From Rhyacophila brunnea (lineage: Eukaryota > Arthropoda > Insecta > Trichoptera > Rhyacophilidae): a DNA stretch of 64,000 nucleotides. A program made the translations under genes and the position numbers. The notes under the pieces were generated by a model. The model did not search any database. It saw only the letters and a list, made by a program, of their open reading frames with translations, and was not told the origin of the DNA. Location: the NCBI GenBank assembly GCA_022495005.1, contig JAGYXB010001962.1:248001-312000 (forward strand). Direction: 5' to 3'. Positions 22,675-57,429 of the stretch are shown one piece after another (within the stretch, counting starts at the first letter, position 1; every line of letters starts with the position of its first letter).

Positions 22675-22860
22675 CATCCTTCTGCTTCTAAGGTAGGTAT
22701 GGCATTTGCATCTTTATGCTATGCCTATCTTTTTTATTATAGCAACTTGGACTTGCATCTCTCTGCCTCTAATAAATAAAGCCTTTAGCATGACGATTCT
22801 TAAAAAAACTCATTTTCCCCAAAAACGGAGTTGCATCCGTCTGCCTCTGAGGTACAGTTA
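22675..22860 (+). repeat. Three spaced copies of a TTGCATC...TCTGCCTCT motif
   Basis: TTTGCATCCTTCTGCTTCTAA (about 22670), CTTGCATCTCTCTGCCTCTAA (about 22752) and GTTGCATCCGTCTGCCTCTGA (about 22831) recur about 80 bp apart. Between them are diverged sequences. It may be a decayed minisatellite. Confidence 0.5.
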
Positions 22861-22989
22861 TATACATAGAAACCGAATGAAAGAATCAGGCTATTTCGTC
22901 ACAAAGCTGAATTGAATTTACTTCTCTGAGGTGGCTAAAAAAGTATTTACTTAAAAAAATAACATACAAATGAGATTTTTATGTATTTA

Positions 22990-23738
22990 TATTTATTATA
23001 AAGCTCCAATATATTATTATAAACAAGCTCAGAAGCATAGAATTAAATTTCTTAATATCATCACAACAATAATTATATAAATACAAAATAGTTTGATAAG
23101 ACTAAGAATTTTGTATAAAAATACTCATCCACAACATGTTAGTGAAAATGGGCTTGTCAAATACATCAAATTAGGATTTCTATCTATTATCTATGGCATA
23201 AATTATTCCCACAGCAATAGATAATATAGGTAACATTTAAAGGGTATATTTGCATTTTTTAAATTAAAATTTAACACAACGTGGTACGGGTATACGTGAC
23301 CGCGAATCTATGCCGACATTGTTAAAGCGAGGCAAAAATATTTTTGAAAATCAAATCAAATAAAATGAAATTGTTTTACTATTTTTACAACAAAATAAAA
23401 AAAAAATCAAACGAAAACGTAGAATTATTATCATTATTCCCAACGAAAAAGCAAAATATGCTCTATATATGATAAATAATGTGATTTTATAAAATAATTA
23501 AATTATAATAGTCATAATAAAAATTGGAAAATAAAATTTAAAAAAAAAAAACTGCAAACTTTAAAAATTATGTCTTATTAAATAATGGAATAAAGAGAAT
23601 ATTATGTTATTAACAAGGTTTAAATTAGAAAAATATTATATTATTGTGATTGTTAAAATCAAAGTAGAGAATATAAATATGAATTAGTTGTAGACAATTT
23701 GGCACACGGAGTTGGTCGCAGGGGCGGGTTTCCGGCGG
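22990..23738 (-). other. Probable 3' UTR of the smoothelin-like gene
   Basis: Downstream of the stop at 23739-23741 on the minus strand, the DNA is AT-rich and without transposon signatures. Several AATAAA-type signals (TTTATT on the plus strand, for example near 22995) could end the transcript; I cannot choose between them. Confidence 0.4.
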
Positions 23739-46888
<23,150 letters not shown>

Positions 46889-46899
46889 CTGCGAAAGAA

Positions 46900-48740
46900 C
46901 AGAAAATAAAATGTCAGTCAACACGTCAAAAAAATGTTCAAAAAAACATAAAATATTATTTTATCTATTAAAGTTTAAACGAATTTTTTAACATTGGTAA
47001 ATAAGTCCAGTGTCCATTGTATTCTATGACATATTGTATTGTGTATTTTTTGTTTTGTTTTAATCAACCTAAGAAGATCATACATCACGCATATATTTCC
47101 ACGGAGATTTTTTTTTTAACGAGAAATAGATGTTAGCCACTTGTTCATCGTATTAGGTCTAAACACACATTACAAAGACAACATGACGTGATTTTTTTGC
47201 CAGACCCGAGATTCGAACACTGGATTACATTATAATTATTTTACTATCACTGAATGAAAAAAGTTTATGATTAACAAAAACCGTGTAGGTATCTAACTAT
47301 AGATTTATTATTCAACAGTTGAAGAAGATATAACAGTACAAGAAGGTATAATTTTAAACTGAATAAGTCAAAAATATGTATTATTCTGGAGCTGGATTAT
47401 TATATTTTGGATTTAGATTGACTAATTTTACTAAGCACAAATGTTGACAACTGTCTTACGAAACCAGCCTCATCTTTTATAACGTGTATTAAATATTAAT
47501 TGTATTGAATCAGTTAAACAGTAAATGATACAGTGACGATTCCTCCAGAAACAAAAACAATGCTAAATAAATTTTAGTCCTGAAATGTCATATATTATTT
47601 TCGTAATAATTAATGACAGATAGGCATGTAAATTGTTTTAGCATTAAAAACAAATGAAACTCATTGTTTTTATAAACATTACAACACTTTTTCACTTCAC
47701 CCAATTTCAAAAATAGAACACTTTATTTTTATAGTCAGATTAAACAATATTCAAATAATCTATGGAACAAAATTTAAATATGGCGGTAAATTACAATATT
47801 AATATTTCAGTAGGTTTATTTTAATCCGTATTCACAATTTAGAATTTATTATATTCGCGTAAGATATTTGCAACGATTGGATACGTTGTTTTATGACCGA
47901 GCCGTAACAAGCCAACGGAGCGACTAAGAAAGTTTTACGATATAATAGAAGTTTAATAATATATCGACATGAAAATTAATCGGGAAAAATCTCCAGCTCG
48001 TATATTGGGTATACACACCCGACCGATTGCTATTATTTCCGGCGGAGCGTAGTGAAAATTGATTGCTGTGCAAAGTCCAGGGATGAATTTAACGGCGTTG
48101 TGTAAAAAGGAGACGCCCCACAAAAGAAAACTTCCGAGATAATTTCTTAAAAAATGCATTAAAATTAATTTGTTTTATTCTCCTCACCGCAAAGAAAATG
48201 TGATACGACTCCCATTAAAGGGGTGTCCAACTATACTCGCATAAAATATTCCTTGACAGTGTTACTAATGCCAGTGCGCGCAAGTAGCATTCGCAAAAAG
48301 CTTTATTTTGTAAAACTCCTAAAAAAAATATTATTCTAAACTGTAAAAAATATGTATTTTTGTGTATGAAGTGTCTAAATATGGTAAATTTGATAATAAA
48401 GTAAACATACCATTGTTTGAATTATTTACCAACTCAACATTCACAAAATTTATTTATTTATTGATATATAATTTTACTCATAAATAATGCCAAATCTTGA
48501 TACACAACCTTTACAATGAAAAATAAATATACACTCCAATAAAAATAAAGTTTTATGAATATAAATTAACAGTGTAGAATGTTAGTTTCCAGATATTTGT
48601 TTATAAACATATATATTTATTATGACACAATATTGGTTATGTTTACAACACGTGCTGTTTACTTGGTTGTATTGAATGACTATGCGCGTGCGCATGTACG
48701 CTTGAGACCGAAATGAAAAATGAATCATCATAATAAAAGT
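46900..48740. other. Upstream intron or flank of the smoothelin-like gene
   Basis: Mostly unassigned AT-rich DNA. 47095-47230 holds a diverged minus-strand SINE (CCACGGAGAT, ACGAGAAATAGATGTTAGCC, and, reversed, a GTGTTCGAATCTCGGG B box). The ORF 47953-48159 (minus) has no recognisable domain. Confidence 0.4.
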
Positions 48741-49004
48741 TGCAACATTCAGTCTTTACCCAACCGGCCCAAGCCACAGCCCTCAATATCACAGCTTAAG
48801 ATTACAAATCTCCAGCATTTAGAACACCCGAACGTCGCCGCGCAAAATAAATTCATTCAGTCTTTACCCAACCAGCCAAAGCCACAGCCCTCAATATCAC
48901 AGCTAAAAATTACAAACTTCCAGCATTTAGAACATCCGAACGTCGCCGCGCAAAATAAATTATGTTGCAACGGCGGGCAAAACTTCAGTCCAATGCCAAA
49001 TTAA
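48720..49004 (+). CDS. ORF with two 36-residue repeats, unidentified
   Basis: A 94-codon ORF whose core is a 108-bp unit repeated twice in frame (48747-48854 and 48855-48962). The unit reads IQSLPNxPKPQPSISQLKIT, then NxQHLEHPNVAAQNK. Between the two units I count eight base differences; five are silent third-position changes, and the rest are R/Q, L/F and F/L. That pattern hints at past coding selection. The product is unknown; it lies beside the reversed end of the GAAGTTATACTTC repeat family and may belong to it. Confidence 0.35.
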   Translation: MNHHNKSCNIQSLPNRPKPQPSISQLKITNLQHLEHPNVAAQNKFIQSLPNQPKPQPSISQLKITNFQHLEHPNVAAQNKLCCNGGQNFSPMPN

Positions 49005-49029
49005 TGCGTTACATTTGCGCGCGCAACTT

Positions 49030-49092
49030 CGTCACACGCCAAAAATACAATCTGATCTGTTTTCCCAAACGCGCCTAAAGAAGTATAACTTC
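49030..49092 (-). mobile_element. End fragment of the GAAGTTATACTTC element family (copy C)
   Basis: Reversed, it reads GAAGTTATACTTCTTTAGGC, GCGTTTGGG and GTATTTTTGGCGTGTGACGA, matching the left end of copy B at 50467-50530 almost base for base. The rest of the element is not recognised. Confidence 0.65.
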
Positions 49093-49094
49093 AA

Positions 49095-50030
49095 TAATCC
49101 TTAACCTCTGAGAAAAGTTGATGCACAAGAATGTGACGAAGAGCGTGATAGTGTTTGCAAAATACTCGATTTCGCAATAAAGAAATCGGACAATATTAAT
49201 TATTTATCTAATTAATCTATGAGTCGAGTATTCGAAGTGTGGGATAGATCATTTCTGCGTAACGCCAAATTACTTTCAAAATGTTTTGATAGTTTCCGCT
49301 GACAAATTAATGAAGTACGAAGAGACAAATAATGTATTATAATATGATTATTTACGATATAATGAGGAAAAAAACTAGGCCAAATTTCCCAGTACATGTT
49401 TTGGTTTTTTGATTAATTTTGTGTAACCATTATATTCGAAAATATTTACCAACTAACAGTCTATTAATTCAATGTCAAGAAGTATTTTTGCTGTGAATAC
49501 TCAGGAAAATAAATTTAAAAAAGGAACAATACACTATGTATTATGTATAGATATATATTGTATGTAAAAATGGGACAAAGTCAAATGGATAGATAAACTA
49601 CAATTTGTTGAGATAACTTCGGGTCCAAATTGTTTTTATTTATTTAGATAATAGCAATACTAATTCATTAAACTTACATATACGTTATCATAGTTATAGA
49701 TTTCTTTGGGGATGATGAATAAGGAGGAAATATAAGGTCGTTGTTGCATGTATGTTTGGAGGAGAGTTTATTGATCGATACAGTAATACTTAAAGATGAC
49801 AGCATGAGATAATAATCGCGGGTAATATAATAATGTACTGCAATCCTCACTCACTCATCGAGTCCGTCACGAGACGCACTACTATTGTCACGAGTTCTTC
49901 GCTCGACATAGTAAACTGTCATTTTACTCGAATCAAGTCTCTCAGTTCATCAACACAAACATTTATTTCGATTACATCTCCTGCCATTGTAACTCTCTGT
50001 ACTCTGCATCAAGACAATAAACATTTACAT
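49095..50030. other. Intergenic AT-rich DNA
   Basis: No confident feature. An open stretch on the minus strand near 49675-49730 (FIIPKEIYNYDNVY) precedes a possible donor, but no acceptor or family match was found. The ORF 49833-50072 (plus) runs into the foldback element and has no domain. Confidence 0.35.
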
Positions 50031-50037
50031 CCATCTG

Positions 50038-50343
50038 TGGGTCTATTCTATACTTATCGAACACTAAAGTGATAAATAGTATCAAACTTAGGGTAGGTTT
50101 GTATCAAAATATTACCACTTATTGTAACAATTACACGAAGTTGGTTTTTATTGTTGCAATAAGTACGATATTTTAACAGCAGCAAGAGAGGTGCTGTTAA
50201 AATATAGCACTTATTGCAACAATAAAAACCAACTTCGTGTAATTGTTACAATAAGTATTAATATTTTGATACAAACCTACCCTAAGTTTGATAATATTTA
50301 TCACTTCATCACTTTAGCGGTCGATAAGTATAGAATAGACCCA
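50038..50343. repeat. Long foldback element, about 145-bp arms
   Basis: Left arm starts TGGGTCTATTCTATACTTAT at 50038; right arm ends with its inverse at 50343. The inner parts (CAATTACACGAAGTTGG...) match base for base over about 50 bp. The loop (about 50183-50197) is AGCAAGAGAGGT. Arm differences are few, mostly near the outer ends. Confidence 0.92.
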
Positions 50344-50466
50344 CTGCACCACTGACTCCATCAACTCACCTGCCTCCATCTTCATCATCCCCGAATTTCT
50401 AAAATGAAATTATTAGCAGAAAATAAACGATAAAAAATATTTAAGTATGGAAAGAAGGCAATTTTT

Positions 50467-50933
50467 GAAGTTATACTTCTTTTGGCGCGTTTGGGAAATC
50501 AAATCAGAGTGTATTTTTGGCGTGTGACATGTAACGCATAATTTATTTTTTCACACGAAAAAAAACGCACTCGATTGCATTCGAACCACCGATTGTTCGG
50601 TTATCAGCCAAACGCACTACCTTTACGCCACAGTATGATACTGCAATGTGTTCCGTTGCCTAGGCAGCGAATTTATTATTGTCGGCCATTTGCAATTGCT
50701 TACGTTAACAAACTATTAAACGTCAGAGTGATAGTTGGTACTTTAAAAAAATAAAAACAACGAGAAACCATTATATAATTTAGTAATATAAGTTAAAGTA
50801 TATAGAAATAAATCAACGGCGTTCCAATAAGCGGTCCATTTTCTTTAGTGTGTAATTTAACAAGATAATTAAGAGCTAGTCAAATAAGTATAACTTCTAA
50901 CGCGCGTACATAAGTACACACACCGATTTTTAA
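50467..50933. mobile_element. Dispersed element, copy B, with tRNA-like insert
   Basis: Ends match copy A: GAAGTTATACTTCTTTTGGC and the inverted AAGTATAACTTCTAACGCGC. It contains only one copy of the minisatellite unit found five times in copy A. A tRNA-like segment lies inside, at 50575-50645. Confidence 0.65.
50575..50645 (-). tRNA. Degenerate tRNA-like sequence (Ile-GAT-like anticodon arm), probably pseudo
   Basis: On the minus strand: D-arm-like GTGGCGTAAAGGTAGTGCG, anticodon arm TTTGG-CTGATAA-CCGAA with anticodon GAT, and a T-loop-like GGTTCGAAT. The T stem and acceptor stem do not pair. It is therefore not a working tRNA. Confidence 0.4.
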
Positions 50934-51790
50934 TAAGTACTGTCATATTTTTTTAGTCTTGAATTTTGAAATACAAATAATAGGTCATTATGCATAATTG
51001 ATTTATGTAATTACATATTATATAGGCTGATTTTAATAGCGTTAAAGCAAATAATAATTATTATACATTTTATCTTTTAAGTTGTAATTATTATTATAAA
51101 TGTGAAGTTTATTTACAATACCTGCAATGCAATAACTAGATATTATGTAAATACATATGTTTCATAAAACATGAACATTTTTTTTCATATTATAATATAT
51201 GTATTATGAACAAATTTGATGATGATAAGATGTTCATTTTGTTTATACAGTTATCTAGCAACTCGCAGAAATAATTATGTTTCTGGGTATTTAAATTATA
51301 ATATGGCTGTTGAATTCATGTAAATAACACAATGTGTAAAAAATCAGAATCGACGATTATTGATAATCTTCTGCTGTTCATAAGAAATACGTAATTACAA
51401 TAACATTAATTATTGGTCCATTTTATTAACGCCTTGTTCTAATAATTAGTCACATGCAGTTTTTGCATTAATTGTATTTGTATTCCCATTCTATGTGTGA
51501 ACAACTAGATGTAAAAATGAAAAAAAAAAATATTTTGAAATACGATTTAGCCACACTACAAGCTGAATTTACTTATTAGAAGAATGCATATTAATTTATT
51601 CATCTCTAAACACTACTGGCAATTAGACAGAGGGTCAGTACTTCATGTTTTATAAGTTTTTAGAATAGCGTTTATTATTAAATTTAAGTGACTGAGTGTG
51701 CTTCCGTGTACTTTATTTAAATATTGTCAACAGTTATTTTTAATTGTTTTTATGTCATGTGAACGTGATGATTTTGTTATTTTATTATGT
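50934..51790. other. Intergenic AT-rich DNA
   Basis: Nothing recognised: no ORF with a domain, no terminal repeats. Confidence 0.4.
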
Positions 51791-51796
51791 TCATTC

Positions 51797-52050
51797 ATTG
51801 TCATCATCAGCCGGGGTCGATCTACTACTGGATGAAGGCCTACCTCCACCCCTAGTTCTTTGCTGCCACGTACATCTGCCGAACTTTACGAGTTCGTCTA
51901 TCCATCGGTTGTTCACTCGCCGAGCGGTATGCCATCCGATTGCCATTTCATCTACTTAACGATCTCGATCGCATCGATTCTTTATCAATTGGTTTATTTA
52001 GTGATCTTTACGCGTAATGCCCAACATGCACCTTTCCATGCCACGTTGGA
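51797..52050 (-). mobile_element. RTE-like LINE 3' end fragment
   Basis: Reversed, it ends with ...GGCCTTCATCCAGTAGTAGATC and CGACCCCGGCTGATGATGAC, the same last codons and TGATGATGA tail as the copies at 16960 and 63085. Upstream it has RGMERCMLGI-like sequence (near 52015-52045). The middle is heavily diverged. Confidence 0.7.
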
Positions 52051-52062
52051 CTGTGTTCATTA

Positions 52063-52520
52063 TTCTTCTTCTTATTGTGGCATCCCCTAGCGGAGGTCGG
52101 CCACCATCAAGGCGATCTTATATTTGTCGTCTGCTACCCGAAACAGTTCAATGGAGCTGCAGTCGTACCAATCACGGATGTTCTTAAGCCACGAAATGCG
52201 GCGCCGACCTTTGCAACGTTTACCATTGATCTTTCCTTGAATGACAAGTTGGGGAATGCTGCACTTTTGTCCTCTCATCATGTGGCCGAGGTAATGTATT
52301 TTTCTGGTTTTGATACTACGCAGAACTTCTCGGTCCTTCAACATTCGATTGAGAACTTCAACATTTGTCACCCGGTCAGTCCAAGAAATTTTGAGGATGC
52401 GTCTATACAGCCACATCTCTCCTGTCTCCGTGACATCTCTTGGTTTAGCGTTCATACTTCCATACCATAGAAAAGAATTGAGAGAACATAACAACGTACC
52501 ATACGCAGTCTCAGACATAG
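52063..52520 (-). mobile_element. LINE 3' end fragment, other clade
   Basis: On the minus strand a 143-codon frame reads MWLYRRILKISWTDRVTNVE, VLRSIKTRKIHYLGHMMRGQ, GKINGKRCKGRRRISWLKNI and ends KIALMVADLR. It is followed by an AAGAAGAAGAA tail. This is the reverse transcriptase C-terminal region with the LGH and GRRR..WLKN motifs. It abuts the RTE tail at 52050 end to start. Confidence 0.85.
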
Positions 52521-53009
52521 GTTAAGGTATCGATTGCAATATAAATGAATGTAGGTTCCTATGAATAATAATCTCAAATGCAAAAAAAAATATTAGATAG
52601 TTTTAAAGTCGCTACTGCGAAGAAATTTGGAGATTTTACGAACGTGATAATGTTATGATGTTTGCACGTGGCACGCTATCTACGTGCTATTGGTATTTCG
52701 AGAGCATCGCTTGAAAGATGCGTCTATTTTAAACTAATGCGAAATCGATTTCAATCAGTGAGAACGACCACTAACCTAATTCAATCACAAAATTAATATG
52801 TCGACATTCATCGTTATAAATAATGATTACAGGTGCGAGCGTCACGTTTTTGTGTTAGATACAAATCTGACTTTTAGAGTGACAACCAAAACAGTCGTAA
52901 GCAAAAATGCCACCCATAAGCGACGTACAAATGCCACCCCATAACGTCATATTTAGTCCAAATTTATGATGTAGATAATTTTGATTACTATATTTATTTA
53001 TTACTTTAT

Positions 53010-53250
53010 GCATGATGGCCGCGCGGCTTAAGCGTCAGCTTATAGCGTCGTGAGTCCCATGTTCGAATCCTGGGTCTGGCAAGTACACATATTGTTTTCA
53101 ATTTGTGTATTAGTCAGAGTATGGACCTAATAGGTTGAGCAAGTGGCTGACATCTGTTTCTCGTAAAAACATAATCTGTTAATACAAACCTTCACTCTGT
53201 GGAGGCCTATATTATGATCCTATTAGGATCGAACATGGCCAGAATGAATA
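53010..53250 (+). repeat. tRNA-derived SINE, copy 5 (best-preserved head)
   Basis: RNA orientation. Head ATGGCCGCGCGGCTTAAGCG (A box) and GTTCGAATCCTGGG (B box), then TAATAGGTTGAGCAAGTGGC and GATCCTATTAGGATCGAACA, ending with an ATGAATAAATGAATA tail. It shows the full head, body and tail order best of all copies. Confidence 0.88.
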
Positions 53251-53293
53251 AATGAATATTAAACAGTCAATTGCATTGAGAATTCGAGAAATC

Positions 53294-53417
53294 GGTACTG
53301 TTCGGTTATCAGGAATACAGCGGAAAACACATTTTGAAAATAGCAGATTAACTGGATTATTTGTTAGGTTAACCTAAAATGTGTTTTTCGCTGTATTCCT
53401 GATAACCGAACAGTACC
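53294..53417. repeat. Short TIR element, 41-bp arms
   Basis: GGTACTGTTCGGTTATCAGG at 53294 recurs inverted ending 53417. The arms differ at about one base over roughly 41 bp. Spacer about 40 bp. MITE-like. Confidence 0.85.
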
Positions 53418-53589
53418 AAAAAATCTTACTTAACATAACTTTATTAACAGTTTAGAGATTGTAGACTAATAAGGGCCGCAAGAGAAACAAATATATTCTC
53501 CACTGAACTTAATCCCAAATGTATGTTTTCAGATGCCTCATTAAGAGTATACCAGCTCTAACCAGCGCATGAGTTGCTTGGTTACATGT

Positions 53590-53720
53590 ACAATTGAACG
53601 CATTGAATTACGCCGTACCACAGTTTACCATGAGCTGTCATACTGAAAAGAGTCGGTCGCATAGCATTGAAATAAAAAAAAACGCGTTAAGTGAAGCATT
53701 TGCAGACGGTAACGAAATAA
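53590..53720 (-). pseudogene. C-terminal fragment related to the 7601-7822 ORF
   Basis: The minus strand reads NAMRPTLFSMTAHGKLW, against NAIWQPYVSDATAHGEL in the 7601 ORF and AIRPSLTNKTACGELC in the 7926 copy. It continues past the GEL point without a stop. The N-terminal part is not recognised. Confidence 0.5.
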
Positions 53721-55125
53721 ATATATAACGTATTTTCAAATTTGACATTTTCCTGAATGGAACATAATTTAGATAATATTTATTAGGCATTGCTGTAGTG
53801 TTGCCAGCTTTCGATAGAATATACTACGATTTGGAAAATTATTTATTTCTCTTGCGTCATCTATGTTGAGAAACAATGTACAGCAAGCGATATATTTAAT
53901 TCACATTTGAGCCTTTGAGAACTACAGTGGTGTGAGTCAAAAATATTGAAAAATGAGTTAGAGTCATAATTATTAGGCTTAATATTTTTAGGTGCTAAAA
54001 ATGAATAATAGGTACCTAAAAATTGTAGATATAATTGGAAAATATGTTATTAAAATTTCATAAATATGTGATAAAAAGAAAAAATAGGTGCTAAAAATTT
54101 AAGTATGTATTACAATAAATCATATATATTTCAGCAGCTTAATTTATTATTTATTCACAAACAGAAAACGCTTTATTACAATAAATAATAAAATAATGCT
54201 TCAAATATTCGAAAATGAATCTTTGACGATTTGATCTTAGCAAATTTTTATACATGGAAAAACTTTTTTCCACTTTTACAGATGTTATTATTGCGTATGT
54301 AAATTAAACTATTTCTGAAGTTAAAAAAATTGGAACATCTGAGGTATGTAGTGGATTTTTCAAAACATCTTTAATATTCTGCAGTGTTTGAAGTCAGTAT
54401 TTTTATTTAATATACTATTTAATTGTGTACTTATTTTTATTCCAATTGGTCCAGAAACATTGAAAATTTATGTTTATGTGAAAATATGTGCTTAAACCTA
54501 GAATATGTAAAAAAATATCCAAAAATATTTAAAAATAGTTTGTCTGAAACAGATAGATATTTTTGATATTTTCTTGAACGCTCAAAAAAAAGTAAATACA
54601 TAAGAATCTATAATTTCTTGGTAGGCTATATCATTATGCATTAGGCTGACTATTCAAATTATCAAAATTTAAAAAAAAATCATATATAGCATGCCTTCCT
54701 AATTAGAAGAAAATATATTTGCAATCAGTTTATTACAAGATCACTGGTGTAAGTCATGTGTAAGTCTGACACCAATAACCGGACTTACACCATTGTAGTT
54801 CTTTAGGGCTCATTTTTTATTCTATCCAATTTGTGGTTGCTGCATTATATTGTAGGAAAAGATAAAAACGAAAATATCATTCACTTGGCTGTAAACTATA
54901 ATTATTTACGTACAACTAGCAATCGCCAATGGAATATATAAATAAAAAAAAAACTAGACATACATAGGTACATAATTAAGAAATAAATTGATTCGTATTA
55001 TTATATAGACATCTCTATCGCGAGAAATTTATTTTACTATAAGAAAAATTGAAATGAAAGTCTATTAAAAATATACTAAATTTGTACCAACAATGTAGTC
55101 AATAAGCTGTACAAGTTTCATCAAT
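53721..55125. other. AT-rich intergenic DNA
   Basis: No gene or named repeat recognised. The short phrases AGGTGCTAAAAAT / GGTACCTAAAAATTG recur at 53990-54100, perhaps an old repeat. Confidence 0.35.
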
Positions 55126-55134
55126 ATTGGTCCA

Positions 55135-55270
55135 TGTATATGATGCAGTCGCAATTTGTGTACGGTCGTCTTCCATGACGCTATAAACGTGTACGAATGA
55201 AAATATTTTAGTGCCACACTTCCTTGTCTCGAAACGAAGCTGCACATGACTGATGTAGCAACCACGCAGC
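55135..55270 (-). repeat. Dispersed repeat, copy 2
   Basis: Reverse-complement match to 12015-12150 with about one difference in ten. See that entry. Confidence 0.65.
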
Positions 55271-55474
55271 ACTTTGGTGCTTAAAAAAAGAGTTCAGCAA
55301 AAATAAACGGTTCATTGGTTTATTAATTATGACCGAATATTATATATGACAGACACTACAATTGTAGAGTTATATTATAAAGAAGACGTAATTTGTGCTA
55401 AACCAATGTTGTCAATAATAGACAATGATTATTAATGTTTTATTTGTCAAATTATTAGTGGAAAGAGATGCAAA

Positions 55475-55985
55475 TTGTTGAACATACATAATTCTGAACA
55501 CACTCATGAGAAAATATGGCCAACAGAATTTTTTTTTTCGAAAAAATTATGACACTCGGCAGGAATGGAACCTACGTCTCTTGGGTTTCGCGCTCTGTGT
55601 ATAACCACTATGCTACGATCGCCATGCTTAATTGCGACATATTTTAACTATTGCTAACTGCTCATAAGCGCTCTCTAAATTGAGTTACGGTAGCCAATCG
55701 ATTTTTGTATTCTAAATTAAAGTATTTATTTACTACTATTTATTATTACCTACTAACCGACGTCACGGATCACTCCAATATTTTCTGTTGTAACTTACTT
55801 GAACTAATAATTTTTAATTAACCATTTCTTTTATTCAACGTGTACTTTGCTTTTGTCGAAAAAGATTTTTTCTATTGGCTATATTTTCTCATGAGTGTTT
55901 TCAGAATTATGTATGTTCAATAATTAGAATGGTAGATTCCTAAAATCTTGTGAATTATTCGTTGAATAAAAGAAATAGTGACTTA
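55475..55985. mobile_element. Foldback element with tRNA-like centre (copy 2)
   Basis: TTGAACATACATAATTCTGA at 55479 is matched by the inverse TCAGAATTATGTATGTTCAA near 55905. The centre (55550-55640) has a reversed tRNA-like stretch, GGAATGGAACCTACGTCTCT to AACCACTATGCTACGATCGC. The outer right end TTCGTTGAATAAAAGAAATA matches the left edge of copy 1 at 42036. Confidence 0.65.
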
Positions 55986-56980
55986 ATTAAAAATACAAAT
56001 TATTGTTTTTCATGACGATTGTAATTTCTTTTCCATATTATTACAGTGAGTAATTTACAGTTTTTTTAAACGATTTTATCAACAAAATCGTGATTTGCAT
56101 CATATCTCTGGAAGATCTATATTTGTTTATAAGATAATAATATGTTCACATATTATTATGTTCAACGTTTAGTATTAACTATTTCAGCAAAGTATGCAGA
56201 TACTCGCATTTGTCATTCAAAATTTAATCTATTTTTGAAAATGTACAGACGTTCGATATTTAAAACTGGTTGATTTGAAATAAAACGTAGTACGGCGTCT
56301 TGTGAATGCTTTTATCATGCACTGTAGTTTATTATACACACAGTCCGCAGTAACATTTCGGCGCCAGTAAATGAAGTTATTCTGTGAGATTAAAAAGTTG
56401 GCTTTCGCTGCAGAGCGTCTCGACGCCCGTTCCCTATTTTGGTAGCGTCGCAGCGCGGCGTCGGACCGAACTACCTTGCATACATACTACGCACAGGCCC
56501 GAACTTCATTATCATATTATAAGATATAACAATAATAATTAAAAATAAAATGAGTTATTTATAGCTTATATAGAAAAGCTGATGATTTATGAAAAGAGTT
56601 ATAATTTAGTTATGATTTATATAAAGACAGAAACGACATAGCTAATTTCAGTGACGTCCCTAGATAAAATGCCGCCCCTGGGCAGCGCCAAAATCTCGCC
56701 CCATGTTTTATACAGTATTTTGTATCATCCGTTCACGGTGTCGTTTCTTGTCACCATGGACGTCGAAGGGCAACGGAAGTAAACTAGACCGCGAACTCGA
56801 CAAAAAAATACAGTCTTTAATTAATACATTTTGTTTCCAACTAGTGAGCTGAATTTATTAATGGAAAGATATTTTCGTTATTACTAAGTTTATATAGCTA
56901 TTTCTATATATACCAAATGATTCTCCTCGATTTGCCTACCCCACGGGACGTCACTGGCTAATTCTATTTCGACCACTGCA
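55986..56980. other. Intergenic DNA
   Basis: Nothing recognised. A GC-richer stretch at 56395-56490 has no open frame of use. Confidence 0.35.
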
Positions 56981-56984
56981 ACTT

Positions 56985-57175
56985 TTATGGTACCATCTTT
57001 GAAAAGTCGACGTTCTCTATCTGATCAATATTTTCTTTTCAAAATTATCAATGGTTTTGTTGACTCGCCAAACATACTCGAAAGGGTGGGTTTCCACTGT
57101 TCGTCAAGATTTACGCGAAACCAAGCTTCGTACCATGTCAGTCGTAGCGATTCTAATTATGCACAAAAATAATAG
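56985..57175 (+). mobile_element. Jockey-like LINE C-terminal fragment
   Basis: The plus strand reads PSLKSRRSLSDQYFLFKIIN, then GFVDSPNILERVGFHCSSRF and a final SNYAQK. The pattern LPSL..RR...D..FL.KI.NG..D.P.LL matches the C-terminal tail of insect jockey-type reverse transcriptases. Only about 60 codons remain. Confidence 0.7.
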
Positions 57176-57429
57176 AACAACCCGTGACTCATAGACAAGT
57201 CTGAAGTCAGTGCCCTCAAAGTTGATCGTAATAACAGCTCTCGGGCCTAGATTACGAAAGAAAATTATCATTTTACTCGGAAAAATGGATGGACAGATTT
57301 TTTTTGGCAAGAAGCTGAAAGAAGCTTTTGATTGTTTTAAAAATGTTTTGTGTGTGACCCATGAGCATTCCTCTACACTCAATGTAGCTAAGCAAAGTGT
57401 TGGACACCTATGCATTAGTGATTAGGATG

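Noticed and set aside
50370..50398. A 29-nt minus-strand segment with acceptor (TTTTAG) and strong donor (GCAG|gtgagt), considered as an upstream smoothelin-like exon
   Set aside because: The frame that would join exon 46811-46888 in phase 0 has stop codons inside, and its ATGs are in the wrong frame. It could be a 5' UTR exon, but nothing supports that.
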